Under the pieces are notes generated by a model, which was not told where the DNA came from, did no database searches, and saw nothing but the letters and a program-made list of their open reading frames with translations. Both the position numbers and the translations under genes were made by a program. Below, piece by piece: positions 27,201 to 36,687 of a stretch of 64,000 nucleotides of DNA. The DNA lies in contig CP043547.1 in assembly GCA_009664345.1 (NCBI GenBank), forward strand, positions 1 to 64,000, written 5' to 3'. Positions within the stretch are counted from its first letter, which is position 1, and each line of letters opens with the position of its first letter. Origin of the DNA: Planctomycetales bacterium 10988. Its GTDB lineage: Bacteria > Planctomycetota > Planctomycetia > Pirellulales > Pb10988.

Positions 27201-27752
27201 TTACACAGCCGCCATTTCGGCCAATTCCTCAGCCAAACGCTTTCGGGCGGTGTGCAAACGTCGCTTGATCGTTCCTACCGGCGAATCGAAGTGATGGCTC
27301 ATTTGCTCAATCGACTCACCGTGCATGTAGAACGCGACCAAGGTTTCCCGGTCCATCTTTCGCAGACGGGCCAAACCGGCTCGAACTTGCGAGCTTCGTT
27401 CGGAAGCCAACGCGGCATCGAGCGGAGTTTCGCGGTCCACGTAAGACGCTTCGAGCATCTCTGGCTCGCTGGAAACGGTCGACTTTCGTCGCTTGATGCA
27501 GTTGATCGCCATGCGAGCGGCCATCGAACGCAACCATCCAGCGAAGCAGATCGGCTCCTTCAACTGATGCAACTTGTTGAAAGCTTGAATGAAGACCTCT
27601 TGGGCCAATTCTTGAGCTTCCGCGTAGTTCCCCAATCGACGGAGGGCGATCGAGAAAATCGTCGACTCAAAATTTTGAGCCAACTGCCCGAAGGCCTGAG
27701 AGTCACCCTGACGAGCAAGCTCTACCAAACGAATCATTTCTTCTTTATCCAT
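27201..27752 (-). CDS. ECF-type RNA polymerase sigma factor
   Basis: A 183-residue extracytoplasmic-function sigma factor. Region 2 spans about residues 22-90, with the region 2.2-like NYAEAQELAQEVFIQAF and the promoter-melting stretch FAGWLRSMAARMAIN. Region 4 covers about 120-175, with the recognition helix in SIEQMSHHFDSPVGTIKRRLH. It lacks region 1 and 3, as expected. No anti-sigma gene directly adjoins it; the small frame upstream on the same strand (28049-28552) is separated by ~300 bases. Its own terminator follows. The regulon cannot be predicted. Confidence 0.92.
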   Translation of the reverse strand: MDKEEMIRLVELARQGDSQAFGQLAQNFESTIFSIALRRLGNYAEAQELAQEVFIQAFNKLHQLKEPICFAGWLRSMAARMAINCIKRRKSTVSSEPEMLEASYVDRETPLDAALASERSSQVRAGLARLRKMDRETLVAFYMHGESIEQMSHHFDSPVGTIKRRLHTARKRLAEELAEMAAV

Positions 27753-28048
27753 CCTTAACTCTCTCGCTCTCCAAATAGAAGGGGCGACAGCGTTACGAAG
27801 GATTCAATCCACGGAGTGTCAGACAGTTGATCCATCAACAATAGAAATCAAGAATCCAACATCTAACAAACGGAGTTTCCGCGAATGAATCACAGGCAAT
27901 CGCTGCGCTGCTTCGCAAGGAAACGCAGGGAGATCTATTGCTCTTTTGCTATATCTTCTACCAATTGAGACAATAGAACGCGCTTCGGCGAAGCCATTCA
28001 ATTTCCGCTGGACATTTAACAGTTCAAATTTTCACAACAACAAGGGTT
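27753..28048. other. Intergenic stretch upstream of the first ECF sigma gene
   Basis: About 300 bases without a supported gene. It holds a short perfect inverted repeat, GTTGAT-CC-ATCAAC, at 27826-27839, 74-87 bases upstream of the sigma-factor ATG, a possible regulator site of low confidence. Confidence 0.3.
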
Positions 28049-28552
28049 CTAGGTGGTGGCCGGCAAATGGACGGAATGATGTCCAGGTGCGACCTTGGTA
28101 ATGCTTTGGAGTCGATAGCCACAACGTTGACAATTGAGGCACAGCCAATTGCTGAGATTGCCCAAATTCAAGGTTGTTTGCCATAAACTTTGCATTACTG
28201 AACTCCTTACTACTCCTACCTTTACACTGATTACTCTCATCATTTCTGAGCCTTGATGGAGGCCGGATGGAGTCGTCGTGGTGGTCGGAGTGGTTGTTGT
28301 GACCTGCTTCGTCCGTTTCAAGGCATCCTTCAGCCGCTTCAAAAATTTGCATTTCTGAGAGGCAGCCTGCTTAAATGCCCTAAACACGGCCAAACTGGCC
28401 AGCGTAGCTCGGGAGGCTCCGAGCGATGGAGATGCTCCACATGCTATGGCTAGCGGGGGACATCCATCCATACGTTCATCCGCCATCACGATGCCGCTTA
28501 CCAGGTCGGAACCGGTTTCGTTCATCATGTAGGTGTGCAGATCTAAACGCAT
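28049..28552 (-). CDS. Possible small hypothetical protein
   Basis: Not recognised and uncertain. A 167-codon frame starting MRLDLHTYMMNETGSD, with GGGAG eight bases before the ATG. The N-terminal ~60 residues look protein-like and Ala-rich; a Thr run follows (VTTTTPTTTTTP), then a Ser/Val-rich part and a CLNCQRCGY motif with two CxxC-type pairs. Composition after residue 90 is less convincing. The true product may be shorter, or the frame may be fortuitous. It lies upstream of, and in the same direction as, the first ECF sigma gene. Confidence 0.4.
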   Translation of the reverse strand: MRLDLHTYMMNETGSDLVSGIVMADERMDGCPPLAIACGASPSLGASRATLASLAVFRAFKQAASQKCKFLKRLKDALKRTKQVTTTTPTTTTTPSGLHQGSEMMRVISVKVGVVRSSVMQSLWQTTLNLGNLSNWLCLNCQRCGYRLQSITKVAPGHHSVHLPATT

Positions 28553-29156
28553 CGTAGGACTCCCTCGCACTCACCGTGCGATGTTGGAGAGAAAGAAAAA
28601 GACAGTTTTAAAATACGAGACAAAGAAATAAAAAATATTCTTACTAGCTTTACAGTTCCTCCTTGGAGGACTGTGTTATTGTTCCCTCGTGAGGTTCGCT
28701 AATCAAGTCCAAATTGAGAATTATGAGAACAAATTTTCACTGACCCAAGAGGCGGCGAACCTCAAGCTGCCAAGAAACATTCGAAATCTCTTCTCAAACC
28801 CTTTATGATGAATACTTCCGAAGAAGCGTGATTTCCAACAAAAAGTGTAACTTTTCTAAACAAACCGTTCCTAAGGAACTTGACTCTTTAGACAGTAGTA
28901 CCTCCGGAAGGTTCGCCATTTCACAGAAAAAAAGAAACGAATTTCTTTCTTTTGTGCGAACCCTCTAGAATTCAAGGCTCACAAAAAATCATAACCAACT
29001 GAAATAAAATAACTTACACCTAACAGAGAAAAGAAAATCTTTTTGAAAAGAATTCTCCCTTTTAGCAAAATCGGCTGAACGAGACTAAAAAATTCTTTTT
29101 TTCTGAGTACATTTCGGGTTCGCTATGCATTCAAGAAGTAGAGAACCGGAGAACCT
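28553..29156. other. 604-base intergenic region with paired inverted repeats
   Basis: No supported gene. It is AT-rich and contains a hairpin at 28652-28674 (ACAGTTCCTCC/GGAGGACTGT, one bulge) and two separated inverted-repeat pairs built on GGTTCGC/GCGAACC (28693-28699 with 28755-28761; 28910-28916 with 28956-28962). It forms the leader of the second ECF sigma gene, whose start is preceded by GGAGAACCT. Confidence 0.45.
28691..28966. promoter_or_regulatory. Alternating GGTTCGC/GCGAACC motif array
   Basis: GAGGTTCGC at 28691-28699 faces GCGAACCTC at 28755-28763 (9-base arms). A second pair, GGTTCGC at 28910-28916 and GCGAACC at 28956-28962, encloses a purine/pyrimidine-rich imperfect stem. 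The same heptamer four times in alternating orientation within 280 bases could be operator sites or folded leader RNA ahead of the ECF sigma operon. Confidence 0.35.
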
Positions 29157-29681
29157 ATGTCCGAACCGTGGGACTTTGCCACCCTCATTCAACAACATCA
29201 AGCAGGCATCTGGCGTTACTTGCGGGTGCTGGGTTGTGGATTGAGCGAAGCGGAAGACCTCACGCAAGAAACGTTTCTCGCGGTTTTCCAAAAGCCCTTT
29301 GAAATCCAAAGTAAAGCGGCAACTAGGGCCTATCTTCGTAAGGTCGCCAAGAGTCAGTACTTGATGAGTTTGCGAAAGACAGGTCGTTCGATCTCCTTGG
29401 AAGAGTTGAACGAGCGAGAGGCCCTCTGGGATCAATGGTCTCCGGAAGATGAAGGCGATTTGATGTTGATTGCCTTGGAATCTTGCCTCAGCCAACTCCC
29501 AGAGCGAACGCAAAAGGCCCTCAAGTTGCAATATCACGAGCATTGCAGTCGGCAAGAGATCGCGGACACTTTGGAACTTAGCCCGGATGGGACCAAGAAT
29601 TTGTTGCAACGGGCAAAACAATCTTTGAAACAATGTATAGAGAGAAAATTACGTGTCTTCTCCGAAAGATCATCTTCTTAA
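29157..29681 (+). CDS. ECF-type RNA polymerase sigma factor
   Basis: A 174-residue ECF sigma factor. Region 2 spans residues ~8-75 with LSEAEDLTQETFLAVF and the AYLRKVAKSQYL melting helix; region 4 spans ~105-165 with LPERTQKALKLQYHEHCSRQEIADTLELS and a recognition helix ending in NLLQRAKQSL. The start ATG follows GGAGAACCT. Its 3' end overlaps the next gene by 29 bases in another frame, a strong sign of translational coupling. The partner encoded there has a cytoplasmic N-terminus and one membrane segment, so it may act as its anti-sigma factor. Confidence 0.93.
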   Translation: MSEPWDFATLIQQHQAGIWRYLRVLGCGLSEAEDLTQETFLAVFQKPFEIQSKAATRAYLRKVAKSQYLMSLRKTGRSISLEELNEREALWDQWSPEDEGDLMLIALESCLSQLPERTQKALKLQYHEHCSRQEIADTLELSPDGTKNLLQRAKQSLKQCIERKLRVFSERSSS

Positions 29682-31983
29682 TATCGGCCTTGAGGAAGTG
29701 CTCGGTGGGCAACAACCGCCCGACCTGACCGCACGCATCCTCGCCGCGGCAGCGCAGCGGCAGCCCGAAGGTGTATCTTCCGAGAAAGCAGTGGTCTCTT
29801 CAAATCACCGAGCGAATCTCCTTCCGCTGTCAGCCGATGTCGATGAACAAGTCATCTTGAATGGCTCTTCTCATTCGCTGACGAAGTCGCAAACCGTCTC
29901 TTCTCGACAGTTAACATTTAATTGGAAAACGACATTTTCCATCGCTGCCAGCATTCTATTTGTAGTCGGAGTTAGTTGGTGGTCCGTCCAATTTCAACGA
30001 AACTCCTCCGAACTTGTTACCAATTCAGAATCTTTACCGTTATTAGAAGGGGATCGAGTTTTTGACCCACGGCTTCAATCGGATGTCAGTTCCGAATCTT
30101 CTTCGGAAGATAAGATGGAAAACCATCGCTCGTCTGACCCCATGCTGTCCCCCTCTCCGAGCGAGTTGGTCCATTCGGAAACTTCCGGAAATCGTTCGAC
30201 TCCTACGGTCGATGACTTTTCCGATGACGAGACAGCGACCTCTCCCCCTTTTATAGCGAAGAACTCTCAGCAGCGTGATGCCTCCTCTCCCTTAGCATCA
30301 CCTGCTGAAGAGCCTTCGTTAGTCACTTCTAAGAAATCCCGTTCGCAGCAAAAACCCTCAGGGACCGAAGGTATCTACGCAAGTGCTTCCTTCAATGAAG
30401 ATGTTTTGCTGCAACGGGTCAATTTCGAAATTGAGCAGCGGTGGAAAGATGTCGATGTCTACCCGGCCCCACCTGCGGAAGATGCGGAGTGGTGCCGCCG
30501 GGTGTTTGTGGATGTGTTGGGAAGAATCCCTACGGCAGAAGAAATCAGCTATTTCACGGCAGACCCCTCGCCCGACAAGCGATTGCATTTGATCGATCGG
30601 CTTTTATATGCGGAGCCCTACGCCGAAGAATTCGCCCAGTATTGGGCGACGATTTGGTGCAATCAATTGATCGGTCGGGCGGGAGGTCGCCGAGCTAACG
30701 CTCAGGTCAATCGCGAGGCCCTCCATGAGTGGCTCGCAACGGCCTTTCACAATAATCTCCCTTATAATGAGTTGGTTTCCAAGTTGATCTCGGTTACTGG
30801 CAGCAATCAGCCGACAGCGCCGAACTATCAAGGAGCGACGAACTTTCTCTTGGCCCACTTGGAGCAAGATCAGGTTCCCGCCACCAACAAGGTTTCCGAA
30901 CTCTTTTTGGGAATGCAAATTGGCTGTACCCAATGCCATCATCATCCATTCAATGACTGGAAGCAAGAACATTTTTGGGGATTGAATGCCTTTTTTAAAC
31001 AAACCCAAGCCGTCGATGCGGTGGATGATCAAGGGCGAAAGTACACCAAGCTCGTCAATCGTGACTTCTCTGGACAAGGGGCGAACACGATCGACGCGGC
31101 AGAAATTTACTACGAACAACGAAACGGACTGTTGAAAGTTGCCTATCCGACGTTTCTCGATGGAACAAGAATCGATCCCAACGGGGCAGTCGATCAGATT
31201 GTCCGTCGGGATGCACTGGCAAAGCTTTTAACCGACCACCACCGATTCAGTCAGGCGTTTGTCAATCGTATGTGGAGCCATTTTCTCGGGGTTGGCTTCA
31301 CGCAACGCATCGAGGATTGGGGGCCGCATCAACCGCCTTCGCATCCTCAAGTTTTGCAAGAATTGGCAAACGCCTTCACCGAACAAGGCTATGATCAAAA
31401 GAAACTCATTCGCTGGATCGTCTCGACGGAGGCTTATGGGCTTTCCAGTCGCGTAACGCCTGGCAATGAAGCGGATCATCCAGAATCGGGAATCTATCCT
31501 CTCTTCAGTCGTTTTTATATTCGACAAATGGAGCCGGAGGTGCTTTACGATTCATTGTTAACTGCGACTTTGCCATCGTCGGTTTCTTCCGAGGTTTTGT
31601 TGCAAACACGTATAGAACATCAACAAACCCGACTCGATTGGGTGCAACAATTTGTTGTCACTTTCAATACAGAAGAAAACACCGAAGACAGTACCTTTGA
31701 CGGTTCGGTTTCCCAAGCCTTGATGATGATGAACGGTCCCTTTATGGAAGAGGCCACGGCCATGACTCCAGGGAGTTTTCTCCATCAATTGGCTTATCAA
31801 CCGGGCAAACCAACCGATAAATATAATCACTTGTTTTTAGCCGCTTTAGGTCGCCCGCCCGCTCGTAGTGAAATGAATTTTGCCCAGCGATTTCAACGCT
31901 CGCATGGTGGCGATCTTTTATCCGGCATGCAAGATGTGTGGTGGGTTTTATTAAATAGTAATGAGTTCATTATGAACCATTAA
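29653..31983 (+). CDS. DUF1549/DUF1553 protein with anti-sigma-like N-terminus
   Basis: A 776-residue protein. A short cytoplasmic segment containing LEEVLGGQQPPDLTARIL (14-30) precedes one membrane helix (about 93-113). A Ser-rich linker leads to DUF1549 (about 250-460), which holds a CTQCHHHP motif (425-432) resembling a haem- or metal-binding CxxCH, and DUF1553 (about 520-770, FVNRMWSHFLGVGF onward). These planctomycete families are exported and often linked to cytochrome-like modules; their enzymatic role is not established. GTG start inside the sigma-factor gene. The layout suggests sigma control by an outer sensor, which is inference. The DUF1501 gene follows. Confidence 0.82.
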   Translation: MSSPKDHLLNIGLEEVLGGQQPPDLTARILAAAAQRQPEGVSSEKAVVSSNHRANLLPLSADVDEQVILNGSSHSLTKSQTVSSRQLTFNWKTTFSIAASILFVVGVSWWSVQFQRNSSELVTNSESLPLLEGDRVFDPRLQSDVSSESSSEDKMENHRSSDPMLSPSPSELVHSETSGNRSTPTVDDFSDDETATSPPFIAKNSQQRDASSPLASPAEEPSLVTSKKSRSQQKPSGTEGIYASASFNEDVLLQRVNFEIEQRWKDVDVYPAPPAEDAEWCRRVFVDVLGRIPTAEEISYFTADPSPDKRLHLIDRLLYAEPYAEEFAQYWATIWCNQLIGRAGGRRANAQVNREALHEWLATAFHNNLPYNELVSKLISVTGSNQPTAPNYQGATNFLLAHLEQDQVPATNKVSELFLGMQIGCTQCHHHPFNDWKQEHFWGLNAFFKQTQAVDAVDDQGRKYTKLVNRDFSGQGANTIDAAEIYYEQRNGLLKVAYPTFLDGTRIDPNGAVDQIVRRDALAKLLTDHHRFSQAFVNRMWSHFLGVGFTQRIEDWGPHQPPSHPQVLQELANAFTEQGYDQKKLIRWIVSTEAYGLSSRVTPGNEADHPESGIYPLFSRFYIRQMEPEVLYDSLLTATLPSSVSSEVLLQTRIEHQQTRLDWVQQFVVTFNTEENTEDSTFDGSVSQALMMMNGPFMEEATAMTPGSFLHQLAYQPGKPTDKYNHLFLAALGRPPARSEMNFAQRFQRSHGGDLLSGMQDVWWVLLNSNEFIMNH

Positions 31984-32217
31984 AATTGGCTCAAGATTTT
32001 GAATTCCTTTTGATAAAACCTGATCATCAGAGATTCAATTTTTATCTTTTAAAATATGAAGTTAACTTTTTCGATCTACAGTATCCTCAGGCAAAAGTTT
32101 CTACATTCAGGTTTTCGTTTTTTATAAAAGTCTACCTGAATCCCTTACATCCTTCGTCCATTGCTCGCAGCACAGTTGCAGCGAGTCCGATGAGCTTCAT
32201 CAACGGGAGAATTTCAA

Positions 32218-33453
32218 ATGATGAATCGACGCCACTTTATGAAGCATGCCGCTGGTGCCTCCGCTTTGGCAGGTACCTCGATCAGCTTCACCCAATCCCT
32301 TTCAGCCCAAATTGACACGCTGAAGAAAAACCAAAAATCTGCCATCTTAATGTGGATGAGTGGCGGTCCGAGCACCATGGACATTTGGGACCTCAAACCG
32401 AATGCTCCCACTGGCGGGGCTTTCAAACCGATCTCGACCACCGGGGATATGCAAATTTGCGAACATATGCCCATGATGGCCAAGAATATGGACAAGGTTT
32501 CTTTGGTCCGCTCGATGAGCACCCGAGAAGCCGACCATGAACGTGGCCGTTATTATATGCATACCGGTTTTGTGCCGAATCCGAACGTCGCCCATCCTAG
32601 CTATGGTTCGGTTGTTTCTCATCAACTTGCCGATAAAGACGCCACTTTGCCGCCGTTTATCTCCGTCGGTGGAGGTTCGATCGGCCCTGGTTTCTTGGGA
32701 ATGTCCTATGCTCCGCTGGTTGTGAATTCGAACGGCCAAGTAAACAACATTCAAGGCTTGGTCGAACAAGACCGCTTGATGCAACGGATGCACATGTTGC
32801 GTGCCATCGAAGGTCGTTTCATCAACGAAAATCGCGGCGAACCCGCCAAGGATCACGCCAAGATTCTTGATAAAACCTTGGCCTTGATGACCAGCGAACA
32901 AATGAAAGCCTTCCGCGTGATGGAAGAAGACCCCAAGGTTCTCGAACGTTACGGGGATAATAATTTCGGTCGCGGCCTGTGCTTGGCTCGCCGTTTGGTG
33001 GAAGCCGGGGTTTCCTTTATCGAAGTGAATCTCGGTGGTTGGGATATGCACCAAAATATTTTCCCGACCTTGGAAACCCGCTTGCCAATGATGGATCAAG
33101 CGATGAGTGCCTTGATTGAAGATTTGAACCAACGTGGCATGATGGAAAATGTGGTCCTCATGTGGATGGGTGAATTCAGCCGTACTCCGCGTATTAATGC
33201 CACGGCTGGTCGCGATCACTGGGCTCGCAGCTGGACTGCCATGGTCGGTGGGGGCAAGATTCAAGGCGGTCGTGCCATCGGGGAATCCAATGAAGATGGA
33301 ACCGCGGTTGTTTCAGAACCCTATAGCTCTGAAGACCTGATGGCTTCGGTCTGTCATGCCATGGATATTTCCTTGCAAACGACCTTCACCAGTGGAAACG
33401 GTCGTCCGATGAAAATCGCCAATGGTGGTCGCCTCATCGAAGGACTTTTCTAA
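32218..33453 (+). CDS. DUF1501 family Tat-exported protein
   Basis: A 411-residue protein of the DUF1501 family, whose fold is related to alkaline phosphatase/sulfatase proteins. The N-terminus MMNRRHFMKHAAGASALAG is a twin-arginine leader (RRHFM). The opening WMSGGPSTMDIWDLKP and the later MWMGEFSRTPRINATAGRDHWA block are family hallmarks, with conserved Asp/His likely to bind metal. DUF1501 genes usually follow DUF1549/DUF1553 genes in planctomycetes, as here (234-base gap). GGGAG lies nine bases before the first ATG. Substrate unknown. A strong terminator lies ~150 bases downstream. Confidence 0.9.
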   Translation: MMNRRHFMKHAAGASALAGTSISFTQSLSAQIDTLKKNQKSAILMWMSGGPSTMDIWDLKPNAPTGGAFKPISTTGDMQICEHMPMMAKNMDKVSLVRSMSTREADHERGRYYMHTGFVPNPNVAHPSYGSVVSHQLADKDATLPPFISVGGGSIGPGFLGMSYAPLVVNSNGQVNNIQGLVEQDRLMQRMHMLRAIEGRFINENRGEPAKDHAKILDKTLALMTSEQMKAFRVMEEDPKVLERYGDNNFGRGLCLARRLVEAGVSFIEVNLGGWDMHQNIFPTLETRLPMMDQAMSALIEDLNQRGMMENVVLMWMGEFSRTPRINATAGRDHWARSWTAMVGGGKIQGGRAIGESNEDGTAVVSEPYSSEDLMASVCHAMDISLQTTFTSGNGRPMKIANGGRLIEGLF

Positions 33454-33819
33454 ACGCTGGACTTTTTAAAATAGCTTTCGAATGACGAGAGGGAGGCACA
33501 TCCAAAAAGTGTTCCTCCCTTTTTCATTTTTTCCTTGCAATTTCGTTTAATTTAACTTCTCTTGGAAGGAATAGAACAAGTCAAAAGGACTTCTCCCTTC
33601 GCTTGAAGTAGCCGCTAGGTTCCCCCCTGGCGGCTTTTTTTGTGGAAAGACTTTCCAAAGATAAAAAGTACTTTTTACGACCATTACGATTCCACTCTCT
33701 TCCCATCTCGACGACTCCCACCCTGAGCGATATGGTTAATTGTTGACATACAGCGTCTTTCTTCAGAACGAACGATCCAACCTAGCAATACCCAAATTCG
33801 CATAAAGCGGCAATCAGCG
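33454..33819. other. Intergenic region with terminator
   Basis: 366 bases between the DUF1501 gene and the GH38-like gene. A strong terminator occupies 33610-33641. No other structure or gene was recognised; the promoter of the next gene presumably lies in the last 170 bases. Confidence 0.5.
33610..33641 (+). terminator. Rho-independent terminator
   Basis: A 10-bp stem (33610-33619 with 33626-33635, one G-U pair) around a TTCCCC loop is followed by seven T. It ends the sigma/DUF1549/DUF1501 transcript. Confidence 0.9.
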
Positions 33820-36687
33820 ATGAAATATCAAGAGTTAGTTGTTTTACTTCCTTGCCACAGTTTGGAAGATTTCCCTTTATATCATGACGGTGAGGAAGCC
33901 GAAGGGTTGCTGGCGACCTGGACGGCCCTTTGGCATCCGCAGTTGATTTTAAGTGCCGGCAAGGTGCCGAATTGGTACCGTGCGGACGATCCCCCGGAAG
34001 AGATGAAAGATCGCCTGATCTTGGTTCCTTCGGTTTGTGAAAGTCAGTTGCAAGCCGGTTGGGCTGCCCGAGCCAAGAAAGAAGGGGCAATTGTCCTCCG
34101 CAAACAGAGCAAGAGGGCGATGCTGCTGGAAAAGGCCCTCGCGGAATTGGATGAAACGCCGGAGATTTCTTCCGCTTGGGTGGATGATTTTCTTGCCTTT
34201 GGATTTTGTTATTTACAAACCGAACTCCTCGTTCGACAGCTTCGACAATATGTCAGTTTGGACGAGGTTTATATTCAGGATGAAATCCTGTTGGCCATCA
34301 AGGCGGTCGTAGAAGGCGATGAAGAGAAAGGGAAGAAACACCTAACCAATGCCTTCAATACACTCTATGAATGCCGGGAACATTGCTACCCTTCGACGCT
34401 TTATCTAATTGACATCACGCTGACGGCCAAAAACTTCTTAGGAAAAGAACTTCAAGAAGAACTGAAAAGCACTCGCCGCACGAACTTGCTCTTTGAAGGG
34501 GAGCTGCTAAAAGACCTTGCCGCTGACTTTCCCGAATCACTGGAAGCCGTGCAACAAGCATTAGAGGAGAAACAAGTTGATTTGCTGGGCGGCGATTTTG
34601 CCGAACGCGATCTTCCTTTGCTTCCTCTGGAATCCACCTTGTGGGGGCTGAATAAAGGGCGGGCGGCTTTCCAAGAGGCCTTTGGGCAAACCCCTTCCAT
34701 TTATGCCCGGCGGCGATACGGACTTGATCCGCTCTTGCCTCAGGTATTAAACGGGCTTGGTTACGAAGGGGCCTTGCACTTCACCTTGGATGATGGGCGT
34801 TTTCCCAAACTCGACCAAAGCAAAAGCCGCTGGGAGGGCATTCACGCCAGCGGGATCGATTGCCTATCGAGAGTGCCGCTTGATGCGAGCGATGCGACCT
34901 CTTTTCTGAAGCTGCCGGAACGCTTGGCCGAGTCGATTGATTTAGACCATGTGGCCACGGTGACGTTTGCTCATTGGCCAGGTCAGGTGAGCGAATACTA
35001 TTTCGATTTGCAAAACTCCGTCAAGTATGCCCCGGTGCTGGGTGAGTACACGGACCTTGATTACTACTTCAAAAAGACCGAGGTTCCCGGCAGCTTAGGA
35101 CTTTATCCCCCCGATCAATATCGTTCTCCTTATTTAAAACAAGCGATCCGTCGCCGCAAGGCTGATCCGCTCACCAGTTATCGGCAGCATTATCAGCGTC
35201 AGGCAAAGTTGACCGAAGCCCAGACTTTGTTGACTCTCGCGGACCTTTTGGCGGGACAAATCGACGATACCGATGAACAGAACCAGCAGGTACAACTTGT
35301 CGATTTAACAGAACGATCCGCCGGGCCGTTCTTGGAAGAATTCGAAGCGAATCTTGATGAAAAGATTGAATCGCACCTGCAAAGTTCAGCGAAGAAATTC
35401 CTCAAGCACCTCCCACGTCGCGAAGAAACAGATACTCCAGGCGTTTATCTCATCAATCCGCATAGTTCCGCCCGTCGGCAAGGGATGATCATTCCCGGCT
35501 TTGCTCATGCTCCGGCTGCCGAAGGCCCCATCCGTGCCAGCCAGCTCCTTGAGCAAAAGAGCGAGGATGGCCGCCCTCAGGTGGCGGTAGTCGTGGACAT
35601 TCCAGCGATGGGATATGTTTGGATTCCGCAACCGAAGCAAGCTCCCCCGAAACAGTCGACGCCGAAGCCACTCGCGGAAGAGAATCTGTTACGGAATGAA
35701 TATTACGAGGTACATTTCGATGCCGTCACCGGAGCGATTCGGGCAGTGCATGATTATGTTCACCGTGGCATCCGACTTTCGCAGCAACTCGCCTTCCGCT
35801 TGCCGACCCCGCGACCCCGACCGGGCGATCCTTGGCAAGACCCCGGCGAGGCGGCTCAGTATTCCGTGATGAAAGCGGATCGAGTTCAAATCACCGAAAA
35901 TGGCCCAGCCTTGGGAGAAATCCAGAGCATCGGATCGTTGCTTGATCGAGAAGGAAAACAACTTGCGAAGTATGTGCAAACCACCCGAGTTTGGCGGGCC
36001 AGCCGGCTCCTTGAGATCGAAATTCATTTGGAACCGGAAGAAGTTCCCCGCGCCGACCCTTGGAATTCGTACTACTGTTCGCGATTTGCTTGGAGCGATT
36101 CCGCTTGTGATTATTATCGCGGAACGCCGGGAGGTTCCCAAGAAACGAAGGCCACGCAGCTGGAAGCCCCTTACTTTTTCGAAGCCCGTGGTGCTCAAGA
36201 TCGAACGCTGGTCGTCACCGAAGGGATGCCGTTTCATCTAAGAACCACGATGCGTACGCTGGATATGATTCTCTCGGTACGCGGGGATCGTGGTCAGGAT
36301 TTCCGCTGTCAGACAGGGCTCGATGTCGAACAGCCGATGCTTGCCGCAGGGCAGGCCCTTCATCCGGTGCTCCTCATTGAAGAAAACGGGCCTCCGCCGC
36401 TTGCGGGTCATACAAGTTGGTTCTTTCATCTGAATCGTAAAAATGTGCAGATCACCCACTGGGAACCACTGAAGCGAGACGGAAAACTGGCCGGGGTCAC
36501 CGTTCGTATGTTGGAAACCGAGGGCAGGGCGGCGGACCTCAAACTCCGGTGTTATCGTGATCCTCAAGCAGCACACCGCACGGATTATCTGGGAAATCGC
36601 CAGGAAGAATTGAAGCTTGAAGGAGATGTCGTCTCCGTTCCCCTGCAGGCGAGGGACTTTGCTCAAATCGAAATTGAATGGACCTAG
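33820..36687 (+). CDS. GH38-like glycoside hydrolase superfamily protein
   Basis: A cytoplasmic-looking 955-residue protein. The first ~430 residues resemble the catalytic region of family 38/57 glycoside hydrolases (LLPLESTLWGLNKGRAAFQ, PSIYARRRYGLDPLLPQVL, ALHFTLDDGRFP), and the second half resembles the beta-sandwich domains of alpha-mannosidases (NEYYEVHFDAVTGAIRAVHD). The early HxHxD metal motif of true GH38 enzymes is not intact; the nearest segment reads CHSLEDFPLYHDG. It may have altered chemistry or substrate. No signal peptide. No strong Shine-Dalgarno precedes the ATG. Activity cannot be assigned. Confidence 0.65.
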   Translation: MKYQELVVLLPCHSLEDFPLYHDGEEAEGLLATWTALWHPQLILSAGKVPNWYRADDPPEEMKDRLILVPSVCESQLQAGWAARAKKEGAIVLRKQSKRAMLLEKALAELDETPEISSAWVDDFLAFGFCYLQTELLVRQLRQYVSLDEVYIQDEILLAIKAVVEGDEEKGKKHLTNAFNTLYECREHCYPSTLYLIDITLTAKNFLGKELQEELKSTRRTNLLFEGELLKDLAADFPESLEAVQQALEEKQVDLLGGDFAERDLPLLPLESTLWGLNKGRAAFQEAFGQTPSIYARRRYGLDPLLPQVLNGLGYEGALHFTLDDGRFPKLDQSKSRWEGIHASGIDCLSRVPLDASDATSFLKLPERLAESIDLDHVATVTFAHWPGQVSEYYFDLQNSVKYAPVLGEYTDLDYYFKKTEVPGSLGLYPPDQYRSPYLKQAIRRRKADPLTSYRQHYQRQAKLTEAQTLLTLADLLAGQIDDTDEQNQQVQLVDLTERSAGPFLEEFEANLDEKIESHLQSSAKKFLKHLPRREETDTPGVYLINPHSSARRQGMIIPGFAHAPAAEGPIRASQLLEQKSEDGRPQVAVVVDIPAMGYVWIPQPKQAPPKQSTPKPLAEENLLRNEYYEVHFDAVTGAIRAVHDYVHRGIRLSQQLAFRLPTPRPRPGDPWQDPGEAAQYSVMKADRVQITENGPALGEIQSIGSLLDREGKQLAKYVQTTRVWRASRLLEIEIHLEPEEVPRADPWNSYYCSRFAWSDSACDYYRGTPGGSQETKATQLEAPYFFEARGAQDRTLVVTEGMPFHLRTTMRTLDMILSVRGDRGQDFRCQTGLDVEQPMLAAGQALHPVLLIEENGPPPLAGHTSWFFHLNRKNVQITHWEPLKRDGKLAGVTVRMLETEGRAADLKLRCYRDPQAAHRTDYLGNRQEELKLEGDVVSVPLQARDFAQIEIEWT

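Noticed and set aside
32347-33264. 305-codon minus-strand frame opposite DUF1501
   Set aside because: Shadow of a well-supported gene; His-rich composition is what codon reversal gives.
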